NCBI GenBank assembly: GCA_023435895.1
Contig: JAEZLH010000017.1
Span: forward strand, 124,001-188,000
Direction of reading: 5' to 3'
Source of the DNA: Bacillota bacterium
GTDB taxonomy: Bacteria > Bacillota > Clostridia > Lachnospirales > Lachnospiraceae
Length of the DNA stretch: 64,000 nt
The notes below the pieces were generated by a model, which was given only the letters and a program-made list of their open reading frames with translations, ran no database searches and was not told the origin of the DNA. The first letter of the stretch is position 1; the number at the start of each line of letters is the position of its first letter. Below are positions 16,294 to 24,390 of the stretch, one piece after another. Position numbers and translations under genes: made by a program.

Positions 16294-17790
16294 ATGGAAG
16301 ATTATTTTGTGGACGGAGCTCAGACGCTTTTAATGGAAGCCAAGGACATTATAAATCGATACAGTCTGGAATGGGAGAAGGATGAGGATGCGAAATTAAT
16401 CATACCCGAAAAGTTTAAAAAGGAGTTTTTTCTTCTGATAGATAAAGTTAATTTAAACCTTTTGGAGGAGGAAGATAATTTTTACGGTTATTTTCTGTTT
16501 CAGATGACACGGGAGATTCGGTTTGATCTTGGAGGACCTACGGGGATTCTTTTTCAGGGTACCGGATATATCATCTGCTATAATCCGTTAATGTATCTGA
16601 TGCTGAGCAAGGAGCAAATGGAAACGGCGGTCAAACATGAGATTTTACATATTCTTTCCCTCCATCCTATGAGAGCGAAAGCTTACCGGGGTATATATGA
16701 TGATTTGGCAGTAAATATGGCGATGGATATTGTAGTGAATCGCTTATTGGATCATTTACCCCCTTATGCAACTACTCTTGAATGGGTGAATTTAAAGTAT
16801 TCCCTGAGTTTAAAAGCCGATGAGAGTTTTGAAAGCTATTTAGAGAGGATTCAAGAGGCTCTTACGCTGGCGGAGGACGATGATGCTTCTGAATCAGGGT
16901 ATTCCGACTCGGATAACAAATCACAAAAGGAAGATAATTATGAAGGGGAAGGAGCAGAGACTTATGATGAAGAAGCTGAAAGCTCTCTATCCAACCTTGA
17001 ACATCTCAAATGGAAAATAGAAACACAATACAGTGTGGAGAAATCTCATGCCATCTGGAGGGAATGGGACGAACCGGAGGATCAGATACTTCGCGAATTC
17101 ACAAAGAAAGCGGCAGAGAATGCGATTAAAGGGAAACTCCCTGCTTGCTTAACTGGGTTGATTGAAGCGTTGCAGGAAAGTGGAGAAGAATTGCCTTGGA
17201 ACCTTTATCTAAACAGGTTGATGGGAGCCATGGAGAGTCGGAAGAAGAAAACCGTAACCAGAAGAAACAGAAGGCAACCGGAGCGGGCGGAACTTAGAGG
17301 AGAGTTAAGAGATCATAAAGCAAACCTGATTGTTGCCCTCGATATTAGCGGAAGTATTACGGAGGAAGAATTTCGCCAGGCAATGAAAGAGGTGTTCTCC
17401 ATTGTGCGAAATTATAAACATGAAATTACCGTGGTGGAATGTGATGATGAGATAAGACGAATTTATAAAGTTAAGTCAGAACAGGATATGAAAGAACGAC
17501 CTAGTGACAAAGGAGCTACCAGGTTTTCACCCGTAATCGAGTATGCTAACTCATCCAAGGTGAATCTTTTAATCTATTTTACGGATGGAAAAGGCGAAGA
17601 TAGATTGAGATTAGTTCCTAGGGGATATAAAATATTATGGGTAATCTCCGGCAGAGGAGATAGGATATCCCTAAAGAACTCCTATGGTATCGTCAAAAAG
17701 CTGAAGAATATCAAAGCGAAGGACACGGAACCAGATATGAATGAATTACAGCGAAGTGGTTTCTCAATGATGAATCAGGAGAATGGATAA
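16294..17790 (+). CDS. VWA-like protein with putative metallopeptidase domain (DUF2201 type)
   Basis: About 498 residues in two parts. The N-terminal half carries an intact zincin-like HEILH (residues 114-118, in VKHEILHILSLHP) within the putative metallopeptidase domain found in DUF2201 proteins. An acidic low-complexity linker follows (around 200-235). The C-terminal part is a VWA-like domain with a MIDAS-type DISGS (D350, S352, S354) and a YFTDGKGED strand. I prefer the ATG at 16294 over the GTG just before it because of spacing to AAGGGG. Pairing with a MoxR ATPase is known for this family. With the catalytic motif intact, it may be an ATPase-controlled protease. Confidence 0.9.
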   Translation: MEDYFVDGAQTLLMEAKDIINRYSLEWEKDEDAKLIIPEKFKKEFFLLIDKVNLNLLEEEDNFYGYFLFQMTREIRFDLGGPTGILFQGTGYIICYNPLMYLMLSKEQMETAVKHEILHILSLHPMRAKAYRGIYDDLAVNMAMDIVVNRLLDHLPPYATTLEWVNLKYSLSLKADESFESYLERIQEALTLAEDDDASESGYSDSDNKSQKEDNYEGEGAETYDEEAESSLSNLEHLKWKIETQYSVEKSHAIWREWDEPEDQILREFTKKAAENAIKGKLPACLTGLIEALQESGEELPWNLYLNRLMGAMESRKKKTVTRRNRRQPERAELRGELRDHKANLIVALDISGSITEEEFRQAMKEVFSIVRNYKHEITVVECDDEIRRIYKVKSEQDMKERPSDKGATRFSPVIEYANSSKVNLLIYFTDGKGEDRLRLVPRGYKILWVISGRGDRISLKNSYGIVKKLKNIKAKDTEPDMNELQRSGFSMMNQENG

Positions 17791-17862
17791 AGTAGCCATA
17801 AGCTTCATTAAATAGTCAAATTTTCCAAATCATAAAAAAATTCTCGAAATTCAAAAACGAGT

Positions 17863-17877
17863 ATGGTATAATACCAT
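17863..17877. promoter_or_regulatory. 15-bp perfect palindrome containing a -10 box
   Basis: ATGGTATAATACCAT is a perfect palindrome with TATAAT (17867-17872) in its centre; the matching -35 region (TCGAAA) is weak. It lies 170 bases upstream of the membrane-protein/cdaA operon. A repressor binding here would block the -10 box directly, but a chance palindrome is possible. The rest of 17791-18049 shows nothing else. Confidence 0.45.
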
Positions 17878-18049
17878 TAAACCCTTTTGCAAACTTGATT
17901 TCGCAGTACTTAATATCTAAGTGTATATTTGTGAATGATGTTGTGAAAGATTCAGAGAAGTTTGATGGAAGAACAAGAACTTTTGGTTTTAATTCTGGGA
18001 CGTGCTGTCACAAGTTAATTTAGAATACGCGTCTTACATGGAGGGTACG

Positions 18050-18451
18050 ATGTTAAATAATGATAGAATTAGGTTAATGACCAAACTTGCCATTTATGAA
18101 AACAAGGAAGGTAAGGAAGATATCCGTTTAAGCAAATATTATAAAATGGATTACGTACGTCTTGAGATGATTAAATCAATTATATTTGTCTCAATTGCAT
18201 ATGTGCTGGTTGCAGGGATGATCATCTTTTATCGTTCTGAAGAAATCATTAAGGATGCGTTGACTTTGGACTATAAAGTCATTGGAATGAAGGCGTTAAT
18301 GGGGTATATTATACTCATAACCATATACGGAGCGGGTTCAGCTATCTTTTATTCACTCAGATTTGATCGTTCTCGTAAAAAATTGGGACGTTATTTTAAA
18401 TTATTAAAACGTCTTAATCGATTATATAAGGAAGAAACACCGGAAGCTTAG
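18050..18451 (+). CDS. Small membrane protein of unknown function
   Basis: About 133 residues, not assignable to a family. Two hydrophobic segments are clear: SIIFVSIAYVLVAGMIIFY and ALMGYIILITIYGAGSAIFY, with a charged cytoplasmic N-terminus and a Lys/Arg-rich tail (DRSRKKLGRYFKLLKRLNR). I start at the ATG at 18050, which has GGAGGG just upstream; the frame is open further back to a GTG at 18002. It stands 19 bases ahead of the next membrane protein and heads the operon leading to cdaA, so some link to envelope homeostasis is inferred from position only. Confidence 0.75.
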   Translation: MLNNDRIRLMTKLAIYENKEGKEDIRLSKYYKMDYVRLEMIKSIIFVSIAYVLVAGMIIFYRSEEIIKDALTLDYKVIGMKALMGYIILITIYGAGSAIFYSLRFDRSRKKLGRYFKLLKRLNRLYKEETPEA

Positions 18452-18470
18452 ATTTGGGAGGATTTACTAT

Positions 18471-19679
18471 ATGATGCCATTGTTGGTATTTCGAGAGAGG
18501 GTAAGGAATATATATCAAAAATATGATATGTACTTAATCCCGGCTGTTAAATTTATTTTTGCGTTTATTGCGTTTTTGGTTATTAATCAGGAGATTGGCT
18601 ATGATGCCAGATTGAGATCCATTCCGATTGTTCTTGCACTATCTCTTTTATGTGCATTTACACCGTCTGCCATCATGATTTTATTAGCTGCAGTTGTAGT
18701 GGTATTGCATGTATATTGTGTTTCACCATTTCTTTCGGCAATTGTGATATTGCTACTTTTAATTATCTATTTGCTATTTGCAAGATTCACACCTAGACTT
18801 GGATATGTACTTTTTGCAATTCCGATTTTATATTTTATTAAGGTACCGGTTCCTTATATTATACCAATTCTCTTGGGAATGATATCCGTGCCGATTGCTA
18901 TTGTACCTACTGCATGCGGAGTATTTATCTATTATATGATACAGGTTATTAAGACAGCAGTACCGTCGCAGCAGACAACCTCAGTGGGGGATATTTTAAA
19001 AACATATATATTAGTGATTGACAGTCTTATAGATAATAAACCAATGATTATGACTATAGTGATATTTGCTATAATTCTTTTGGTTGTTTATTTTGTGAGA
19101 AAAATGAAATTTGACTATGCCTTTGAGTTTTCAATTGCGGCAGGAGCCCTGACGTGTATTTTAGGCTTTTTAATCAGCGATTTTATTTTAGATCAAACCG
19201 ATCAGATTCTGAACATGATATTTGGAACGCTTCTATCCGCAGGAATCGTTTATATCATACATTTCTTTAAGTTGACACTGGATTATTCCGGGGCGGAATA
19301 TGTTCAATTTGAAGATGACGTATATTATTATTATGTTAAGGCTGTACCAAAGGTTACGGTTACTACCCCTCAGATGAAGATTAAACATATTAATGTAAAG
19401 AATACGCTGCATGGATTAGCCAGTGACGAAATCAATAAGCAAATTGATTCAGATGAGGATGAGGATGATGAGCTTAGTACAACCGGAAAGTTAAATACAA
19501 CTGGAAAGCTCAATACCGAAAAGCTCAGTTCAACGGATCGGATTAATACAACAGATAAGCTTAATATAACTGGAAGGCTTAATGCAGCAGAAAGACAAAC
19601 GTTAGCAGAAAACTCAGATTCAGAGGAAATTCTGAAAACAGATAGTATTGAGGAATCAGAAGGAAACAATAAGATTTAA
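18471..19679 (+). CDS. Multi-pass membrane protein with repetitive C-terminal tail
   Basis: Protein of 402 residues with roughly eight to nine membrane segments in the first 280 residues. A soluble tail begins near VQFEDDVYYYYVKAVPKV. Residues ~340-385 are low-complexity, built from 6-7 residue units like TTGKLN, TTGKLNT, EKLSST, DRINTT, DKLNIT and GRLNAA, rich in Thr, possible phosphorylation sites. It has a GGGAGGA site and sits directly upstream of cdaA, 28 bases away. I do not recognise the family. The position suggests a membrane partner or regulator of c-di-AMP synthesis or cell-wall balance, which is inference. Confidence 0.8.
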   Translation: MMPLLVFRERVRNIYQKYDMYLIPAVKFIFAFIAFLVINQEIGYDARLRSIPIVLALSLLCAFTPSAIMILLAAVVVVLHVYCVSPFLSAIVILLLLIIYLLFARFTPRLGYVLFAIPILYFIKVPVPYIIPILLGMISVPIAIVPTACGVFIYYMIQVIKTAVPSQQTTSVGDILKTYILVIDSLIDNKPMIMTIVIFAIILLVVYFVRKMKFDYAFEFSIAAGALTCILGFLISDFILDQTDQILNMIFGTLLSAGIVYIIHFFKLTLDYSGAEYVQFEDDVYYYYVKAVPKVTVTTPQMKIKHINVKNTLHGLASDEINKQIDSDEDEDDELSTTGKLNTTGKLNTEKLSSTDRINTTDKLNITGRLNAAERQTLAENSDSEEILKTDSIEESEGNNKI

Positions 19680-19707
19680 AGTAGACTTTAGTGAGGGGTG
19701 AAGAGAG

Positions 19708-20589
19708 ATGATGTCTTTAATAAATAATTTTTTTAATGACTATTTTATGCAATTTTCACCCCCAAAGATTTATACAACTGATGTAGTTGAGATGCTTATA
19801 TTGGCCTATCTGATCTATAATATAGTTAAATGGATCAAAAATACCAGAGCGTGGTCTGTTGTGAAAGGCTTAGTAATGCTAATGGCATTTTGGCTTGTAG
19901 CAGTGCTGTTTAATCTGAATGTGATTATTTGGATTATCAAAAATACAATCAATGTAGGCATTATTGCCATTGTAATTATCTTTCAACCGGAATTTCGTAA
20001 AGCGTTGGAAACGTTGGGACAAAAGAATCTTGTAAAATCTATTATTACCTTTGATGATGGTAAGGATAAGAATGAAAAATTCTCGGATTATACTTTAAAT
20101 CAAATTGTCCGTGCCACATTTGAACTTGCCAGGGCAAAAACCGGAGCACTGATTGTTCTGGAGGATGAGATATCTCTGAAGGATTTTGAAAGTACTGGTA
20201 TTTATTTGGATAGCTTAATTAGCAGTGAACTATTAATCAATATATTTGAACATAATACGCCTCTGCATGATGGGGCGGTTATCTTAAGAGGAAATCGCAT
20301 TGCCGCGGCAACCTGCTACCTTCCTTTATCAGATAATATGCAACTTAGCAAGGATTTGGGAACCAGACACCGTGCAGGCATTGGAATCAGCGAGGTATGT
20401 GATAGTCTAACGATTATTGTATCAGAAGAAACCGGGAAAGTATCCATTGCCAAGGACGGGAAACTGATTCGTAATGTGGATGGGGATTATCTCAGATCCA
20501 AGCTTGAAGAAGCGCAGAAAAAGATAGTGGAAGTTCGTAAACTAAAAATTTGGAAGGGAAGATTCAAGAATGAAAGAGATATTGACTAG
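19708..20589 (+). CDS. cdaA: Diadenylate cyclase CdaA
   Basis: Membrane-bound enzyme making c-di-AMP from two ATP. Three membrane helices occupy roughly residues 20-90 and lead into the DAC domain. Its signature motifs are complete: HDGAVILRGNRIAAATCYLP (DGA, about residue 188) and GTRHRAGIG (RHR, about residue 219). The 293-residue length is normal for CdaA. It overlaps the YbbR-domain gene by 20 bases, the common cdaA-cdaR arrangement, but the third usual gene, glmM, is replaced here by an HPr gene. c-di-AMP controls potassium and osmolyte transport and cell-wall homeostasis in Firmicutes. Confidence 0.97.
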   Translation: MMSLINNFFNDYFMQFSPPKIYTTDVVEMLILAYLIYNIVKWIKNTRAWSVVKGLVMLMAFWLVAVLFNLNVIIWIIKNTINVGIIAIVIIFQPEFRKALETLGQKNLVKSIITFDDGKDKNEKFSDYTLNQIVRATFELARAKTGALIVLEDEISLKDFESTGIYLDSLISSELLINIFEHNTPLHDGAVILRGNRIAAATCYLPLSDNMQLSKDLGTRHRAGIGISEVCDSLTIIVSEETGKVSIAKDGKLIRNVDGDYLRSKLEEAQKKIVEVRKLKIWKGRFKNERDID

Positions 20590-21790
20590 GAATATCGGTT
20601 TGAAAATTCTATCAATTATTCTTGCTGTCCTTTTGTGGCTTGCCATTACGAATTTGGAAAATCCCATTACTACCAAATCTTTTCGAGATGTGCAAATACA
20701 AATTTTAAATGAAGATGTAATAGCAAAATTAGGTAAAGTATATGTTATAAAAGAGAATAAAACGATTGATTTCACAGTTTCCGCCCGAAGAAAGGTTATC
20801 GAGGATTTGACCCAGTCAGATTTTAGCGTAACAGCAGATTTTACGAATCTTACAAAGATGAATGCGGTTAAAATTGAAATTAAGTGCTTAAGATACAGCA
20901 ATGATGTGACTTTTGTTAAGGGTAATAATGAGGTTATGAAGATAGAAATGGAAGACCTGATAGAAAAGCCATTTAAAGTTGATGTGGTTCAAAAGGGAGA
21001 ACCTGCGAAAGGGTATTATGTATACCAAAAGACTGCATCGACTATACTACGTGTCTCAGGACCAAAAAGCAAAATTGACAGCATTGCACGAATTGTAGTT
21101 GAAGTAAACGTATCGGATGCTCAGGATACGTTTAGGATTAGGGAAAAGCCAAAGGCATTGAATGCAGACGGTAATGAAATTGATTCAAGTAATCTACAAT
21201 TCAGTGAACCAGGAGTATATGTGGATATCGGCTTGCATAAGAAAAAAACCATTGATTTAAATGTGGTACCAAAGGGTGAACCAGCGGATGGATATATGGT
21301 TTCTAAGGTGGAATATGAACCGAAGACGATTGAAATTGCAGCTTCGGATGATCTACTTCAGAGCATAAGTAATTTGACGGTTAACGAAGATATAGACAAA
21401 GCTTCCTCCTCCATAGAAAAGGAAGTAAATCTTCAGGAACTACTGCCGGAGGGTGTGGTATTGGTAGGTGAGAATCCGACAGCAGTGGTAAATATTACAA
21501 TCGAGCAGGAGCAAATCAAGGAAATAACTCTATTACCTTCTGATATTGAAGTCAGAAACAAGCCCTTGGACTATAAATTGGACTATCTGACGTTGGATCC
21601 GATTACGATACAAGTGAAAGGACCCTTCAAGCAGGCGAAAATGGATTCGCTAACCAAAGACAATGTAAAACCGTATATTGATTTAACCAATTACATCGGC
21701 GGCACTTATTTTGTTAATATTGGTGCGGATTTGCCAGAGTATATGGTGCTCGAAAATGATCCAAAAGTGAATATACGCTTAATGAAATAA
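20570..21790 (+). CDS. cdaR: YbbR-domain protein, CdaA regulator (CdaR-like)
   Basis: Membrane-anchored extracytoplasmic protein of 406 residues. One N-terminal membrane helix (IGLKILSIILAVLLWLAI) is followed by about four YbbR repeats, recognisable by recurring pairs such as KPFKVDVVQKGEPAKGYYV and VVPKGEPADGYMVSKVEYEP with their GEPAxGY core. YbbR/CdaR proteins bind CdaA at the membrane and modulate its activity. The 20-base overlap with cdaA implies coupled translation and a fixed ratio of the two proteins. Confidence 0.94.
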   Translation: MKEILTRNIGLKILSIILAVLLWLAITNLENPITTKSFRDVQIQILNEDVIAKLGKVYVIKENKTIDFTVSARRKVIEDLTQSDFSVTADFTNLTKMNAVKIEIKCLRYSNDVTFVKGNNEVMKIEMEDLIEKPFKVDVVQKGEPAKGYYVYQKTASTILRVSGPKSKIDSIARIVVEVNVSDAQDTFRIREKPKALNADGNEIDSSNLQFSEPGVYVDIGLHKKKTIDLNVVPKGEPADGYMVSKVEYEPKTIEIAASDDLLQSISNLTVNEDIDKASSSIEKEVNLQELLPEGVVLVGENPTAVVNITIEQEQIKEITLLPSDIEVRNKPLDYKLDYLTLDPITIQVKGPFKQAKMDSLTKDNVKPYIDLTNYIGGTYFVNIGADLPEYMVLENDPKVNIRLMK

Positions 21791-21818
21791 CCCTTATGAA
21801 TAATATTGGAGGTATCAT

Positions 21819-22097
21819 ATGGTAAGCAAAAAGCTGGTCATTCAAAATCCAATCGGATTGCATCTACGCCCTATCAGTGTTTTGTGCAACCGATCCATTG
21901 ATTTTAAATCGACAATTTCAATTCGTTTAGGCGATAAAACAGTAAATGCAAAAAGCGTATTGGGTGTACTTTCTGCATGTATTAAGTATGGGGATGAAAT
22001 AGAATTAATCTGTGAGGGTTCTGACGAAGAAGAAGCGGCTGAAACTCTCAGTGAGATGATTATGAGCGGACTGGGAGACGAATTTATAAAAAAATAG
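21819..22097 (+). CDS. HPr-family phosphocarrier protein
   Basis: A 92-residue HPr-fold protein with the PTS active-site His15 in IGLHLRPIS and the regulatory Ser46 in VNAKSVLGVLSA, so both phosphorylation sites are present. It differs from classical HPr in having Leu at position 16 and Ile at 19 (HLRPI rather than HARPA) and a slightly longer acidic tail. It has a GGAGGT site 28 bases after the YbbR gene and ends at a strong terminator, so it is probably part of the cdaA operon. It may be the main HPr or a Crh-like copy used in catabolite control; position alone cannot decide. Confidence 0.9.
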   Translation: MVSKKLVIQNPIGLHLRPISVLCNRSIDFKSTISIRLGDKTVNAKSVLGVLSACIKYGDEIELICEGSDEEEAAETLSEMIMSGLGDEFIKK

Positions 22098-22126
22098 TTG
22101 CCAAATTAAGGTGGCGATGATATAAT
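22098..22126 (+). promoter_or_regulatory. Possible promoter in front of a terminator (short RNA candidate)
   Basis: TTGCCA (22098-22103) and TATAAT (22121-22126) are separated by 17 bp and begin right after the HPr stop codon. A strong terminator lies at 22140-22193, so a transcript from here would be only about 60 nt. Confidence 0.4.
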
Positions 22127-22139
22127 TTAGAACAATATT

Positions 22140-22193
22140 CACGACATCATTCAACTGCATATTCTTGTGGTTGAATGATCGTGCTTTGTTTTT
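22140..22193 (+). terminator. Rho-independent terminator after the HPr gene
   Basis: CACGACATCATTCAAC pairs with GTTGAATGATCGTG (a two-base bulge, otherwise perfect) over a 14-nt loop and is followed by CTTTGTTTTT. It closes the cdaA-cdaR-HPr transcript. Confidence 0.92.
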
Positions 22194-22212
22194 AAATTGT
22201 TGCTTTAACAAA

Positions 22213-22243
22213 TTGCAGTAAAGAAGTGACAATTTGATATAAT
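22213..22243 (+). promoter_or_regulatory. Likely leuA promoter
   Basis: Extended -10 TGATATAAT (22235-22243) with a weak -35 TTGCAG (22213-22218) 19 bp upstream. The predicted leader of about 145 nt has no T-box sequence (no AGGGTGGTACCGCG-like element) and no obvious attenuator. Confidence 0.5.
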
Positions 22244-22395
22244 AAATTATGAAAGGATTTGATTTGTTTGGGACTCGAGTAGACAACACTAAGTTATTCA
22301 TTATCAAACGTTACAGCGTAATATATCGACTCCGTGGTTAGTATACGATTTTAATTTGTCGATGATAAACTATATTAAACCAGGAGGTAATTCAT

Positions 22396-24060
22396 ATGTT
22401 GAATTATAAAAGATATCAGAAAAACCCCGTAATTAATTTACCTGACAGACAATGGCCGAACAGACAGATTGAGAAGGCACCTATTTGGTGCAGCGTTGAT
22501 TTAAGAGATGGTAATCAGGCATTAATCGAGCCGATGATTGTGGAAGAGAAGATTGAATTCTTTCAGATGTTGGTGAAACTGGGATTTAAGGAAATTGAAG
22601 TTGGTTTTCCCTCAGCATCCCAAATTGAATTTGATTTCTTAAGGCAATTAGTTGACCGAAAGTTAATACCGGAGGATGTATCAATTCAGGTATTAGTACA
22701 ATGCAGAGAGCATCTTTTAAAAAGAACGTTTGAGGCATTAGAAGGAGTAAAGAGAGCAATAGTGCATATTTACAATTCTACTTCAACCTTGCAAAGAGAT
22801 GTGGTATTTAACATGTCTAAGGATGAAATTAAGCAGATTGCGGTGGAAGGAACAAAGCTTGTAAAGGAATATGCAAAGAGTTTTCCTGGAGAGATAAGGC
22901 TGGAGTATTCACCTGAAAGTTTTACCGGTACAGAAGTAGAGTATGCTCTTGAAGTATGTACGGCAGTACAGGAGGTATGGGAGCCTACACCGGACAATAA
23001 GGTGATCTTTAATCTTCCCGCAACGGTGGAGATGAATACACCGAATGTATACGCGGACCAGATAGAATGGATGAGCAGGAATTTTAAGAATAGGGAATCC
23101 ATTATTTTGAGCATTCATCCTCATAATGACCGAGGTACCGGTATCGCAATTGCAGAACTTGCAGTTATGGCTGGAGCGGACAGAGTGGAAGGAACGTTGT
23201 TCGGTAATGGTGAAAGAACGGGTAATGTTGATATTTTAACGTTGGCTTACAATATGTTTTCCCAAGGAATAAATCCGGAATTAGAGATAGATAATATTAA
23301 TGAGATAATTGAAATTTATGAAAGAACCTGTAAGATGAGGGTTCATGAACGTCATCCCTATGCGGGCAAATTGGTGTTCACAGCGTTCTCAGGTTCCCAT
23401 CAGGATGCTATCAATAAGGGTGTAAAGGCGATGAAGGAACGCGACAGCAGGTTCTGGGCTGTTCCGTATCTTCCCATTGATCCTTCTGATATTGGCAGAC
23501 AATATGAACCGATTGTTCGGATCAACAGTCAGTCCGGTAAGGGCGGTGTGGCATTCATTATGGAAACCTACTTTGGATTCAAATTGCCAAAAGCAATGCA
23601 TAAGGAATTCGCAGATGTTATTCAAAGATTATCTGAAAAACAGGGTGAGGTGTCCCCAGAACAGATTATGGCTGAATTTAAGGCATGCTACTTGGATAGG
23701 AAAGAGCCATTACATTTTGTAAAATGTAGGCTGGAAGATGTGGCCGAACAAGATAGTGCCAGCACAAAAGCAACGGTTGTCTATACGGTCGATGGAGTAG
23801 AAAAGTTATTTGATGCAACTGGCAATGGTCCTCTGGATGCTGCCTTAAAGGGGCTTCAAAAGGAATTGGGTATTCAGGTTAAAATTCTTGACTATACCGA
23901 GCATGCTTTGGGCGGAGGAGAAAATGCACAGGCGGCTGCGTATATTCAGATGTTGAATTTAACTTCCGGAAAAGTGACGTTTGGCGTAGGTATCAGTTCC
24001 AACATCACCAGAGCCTCCATAAGAGCCATATTCAGTGCTTTAAACAGACTTGGTTGTTAA
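22396..24060 (+). CDS. leuA: 2-isopropylmalate synthase
   Basis: First committed enzyme of leucine synthesis, condensing acetyl-CoA with 2-oxoisovalerate. At 554 residues it belongs to the long (actinobacterial/yeast-type) LeuA group, which begins KNPVINLPDRQWPNRQIEKAP. The HMGL-like barrel motif WCSVDLRDGNQALIEPM and the metal-binding SIHPHNDRGTG are intact. A C-terminal leucine-binding regulatory domain follows from about residue 430 with GGGENAQAAAYIQM. It has an AGGAGG site, its own promoter and a terminator, so it is a single-gene unit apart from other leucine genes. Confidence 0.96.
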   Translation: MLNYKRYQKNPVINLPDRQWPNRQIEKAPIWCSVDLRDGNQALIEPMIVEEKIEFFQMLVKLGFKEIEVGFPSASQIEFDFLRQLVDRKLIPEDVSIQVLVQCREHLLKRTFEALEGVKRAIVHIYNSTSTLQRDVVFNMSKDEIKQIAVEGTKLVKEYAKSFPGEIRLEYSPESFTGTEVEYALEVCTAVQEVWEPTPDNKVIFNLPATVEMNTPNVYADQIEWMSRNFKNRESIILSIHPHNDRGTGIAIAELAVMAGADRVEGTLFGNGERTGNVDILTLAYNMFSQGINPELEIDNINEIIEIYERTCKMRVHERHPYAGKLVFTAFSGSHQDAINKGVKAMKERDSRFWAVPYLPIDPSDIGRQYEPIVRINSQSGKGGVAFIMETYFGFKLPKAMHKEFADVIQRLSEKQGEVSPEQIMAEFKACYLDRKEPLHFVKCRLEDVAEQDSASTKATVVYTVDGVEKLFDATGNGPLDAALKGLQKELGIQVKILDYTEHALGGGENAQAAAYIQMLNLTSGKVTFGVGISSNITRASIRAIFSALNRLGC

Positions 24061-24077
24061 TTGTTATTAATAAATCT

Positions 24078-24115
24078 AAGCTGCTGAATTTAAGTGACAT
24101 TCAGCAGCTTTTTTT
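24078..24115 (+). terminator. Rho-independent terminator after leuA
   Basis: Perfect 12-bp stem AAGCTGCTGAAT/ATTCAGCAGCTT followed by seven T. A MITE-like element begins immediately after these T residues. Confidence 0.94.
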
Positions 24116-24322
24116 GTTACTGTTCACTTACAGTCAAAGCCTGGGATATGATTACGACAAATGATTTCCGATACGGAGACGCTTTCGCTTAGTTGCATTA
24201 CGTAGCGGTACATAAGACTCTAAAAGACAGAGCCTAAGTATTGACGAATGCAAAATACTCCTTTTCGGAAATCATTTATCGTAATCATTATACCAAGCTC
24301 TGAATTTGGAGTGAACAGTAAC
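24116..24322. mobile_element. MITE-like 207-bp element with 9-bp flanking direct repeat
   Basis: The ends are a perfect 13-bp inverted repeat, GTTACTGTTCACT at 24116-24128 and its complement at 24310-24322. Inside lies a second pair matching at 23 of 24 positions (24148-24171 and 24265-24288). The middle (about 24185-24260) can fold further. The 9-bp sequence GCTTTTTTT stands directly before (24107-24115) and after (24323-24331) the element, as expected of a target-site duplication. There is no gene inside. It sits exactly at the T-tract of the leuA terminator. Confidence 0.75.
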
Positions 24323-24361
24323 GCTTTTTTTGTCTTTTCTTGACTAAGCGTTATTGCCTTG

Positions 24362-24390
24362 TTGACTTGTCAGGATTGGGGTGCTATAAT
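24362..24390 (+). promoter_or_regulatory. Promoter of the polysaccharide ABC exporter
   Basis: TTGACT (24362-24367) and extended -10 TGCTATAAT (TATAAT 24385-24390) are separated by 17 bp. The leader of about 190 nt contains a well-spaced AAGGAG (24542-24547) before a five-codon frame ATG...TGA (24556-24573), then the true ribosome binding site. Confidence 0.85.

Noticed and set aside
22249..22341. 31-codon frame in the leuA leader (possible leader peptide)
   Set aside because: Its ATG lies only six bases from the predicted -10 box and it has no Leu run, so an attenuation peptide is unlikely.
22244..22395. T-box or amino-acid riboswitch upstream of leuA
   Set aside because: No AGGGTGGNACCGCG-like T-box and no specifier-loop pattern can be seen.
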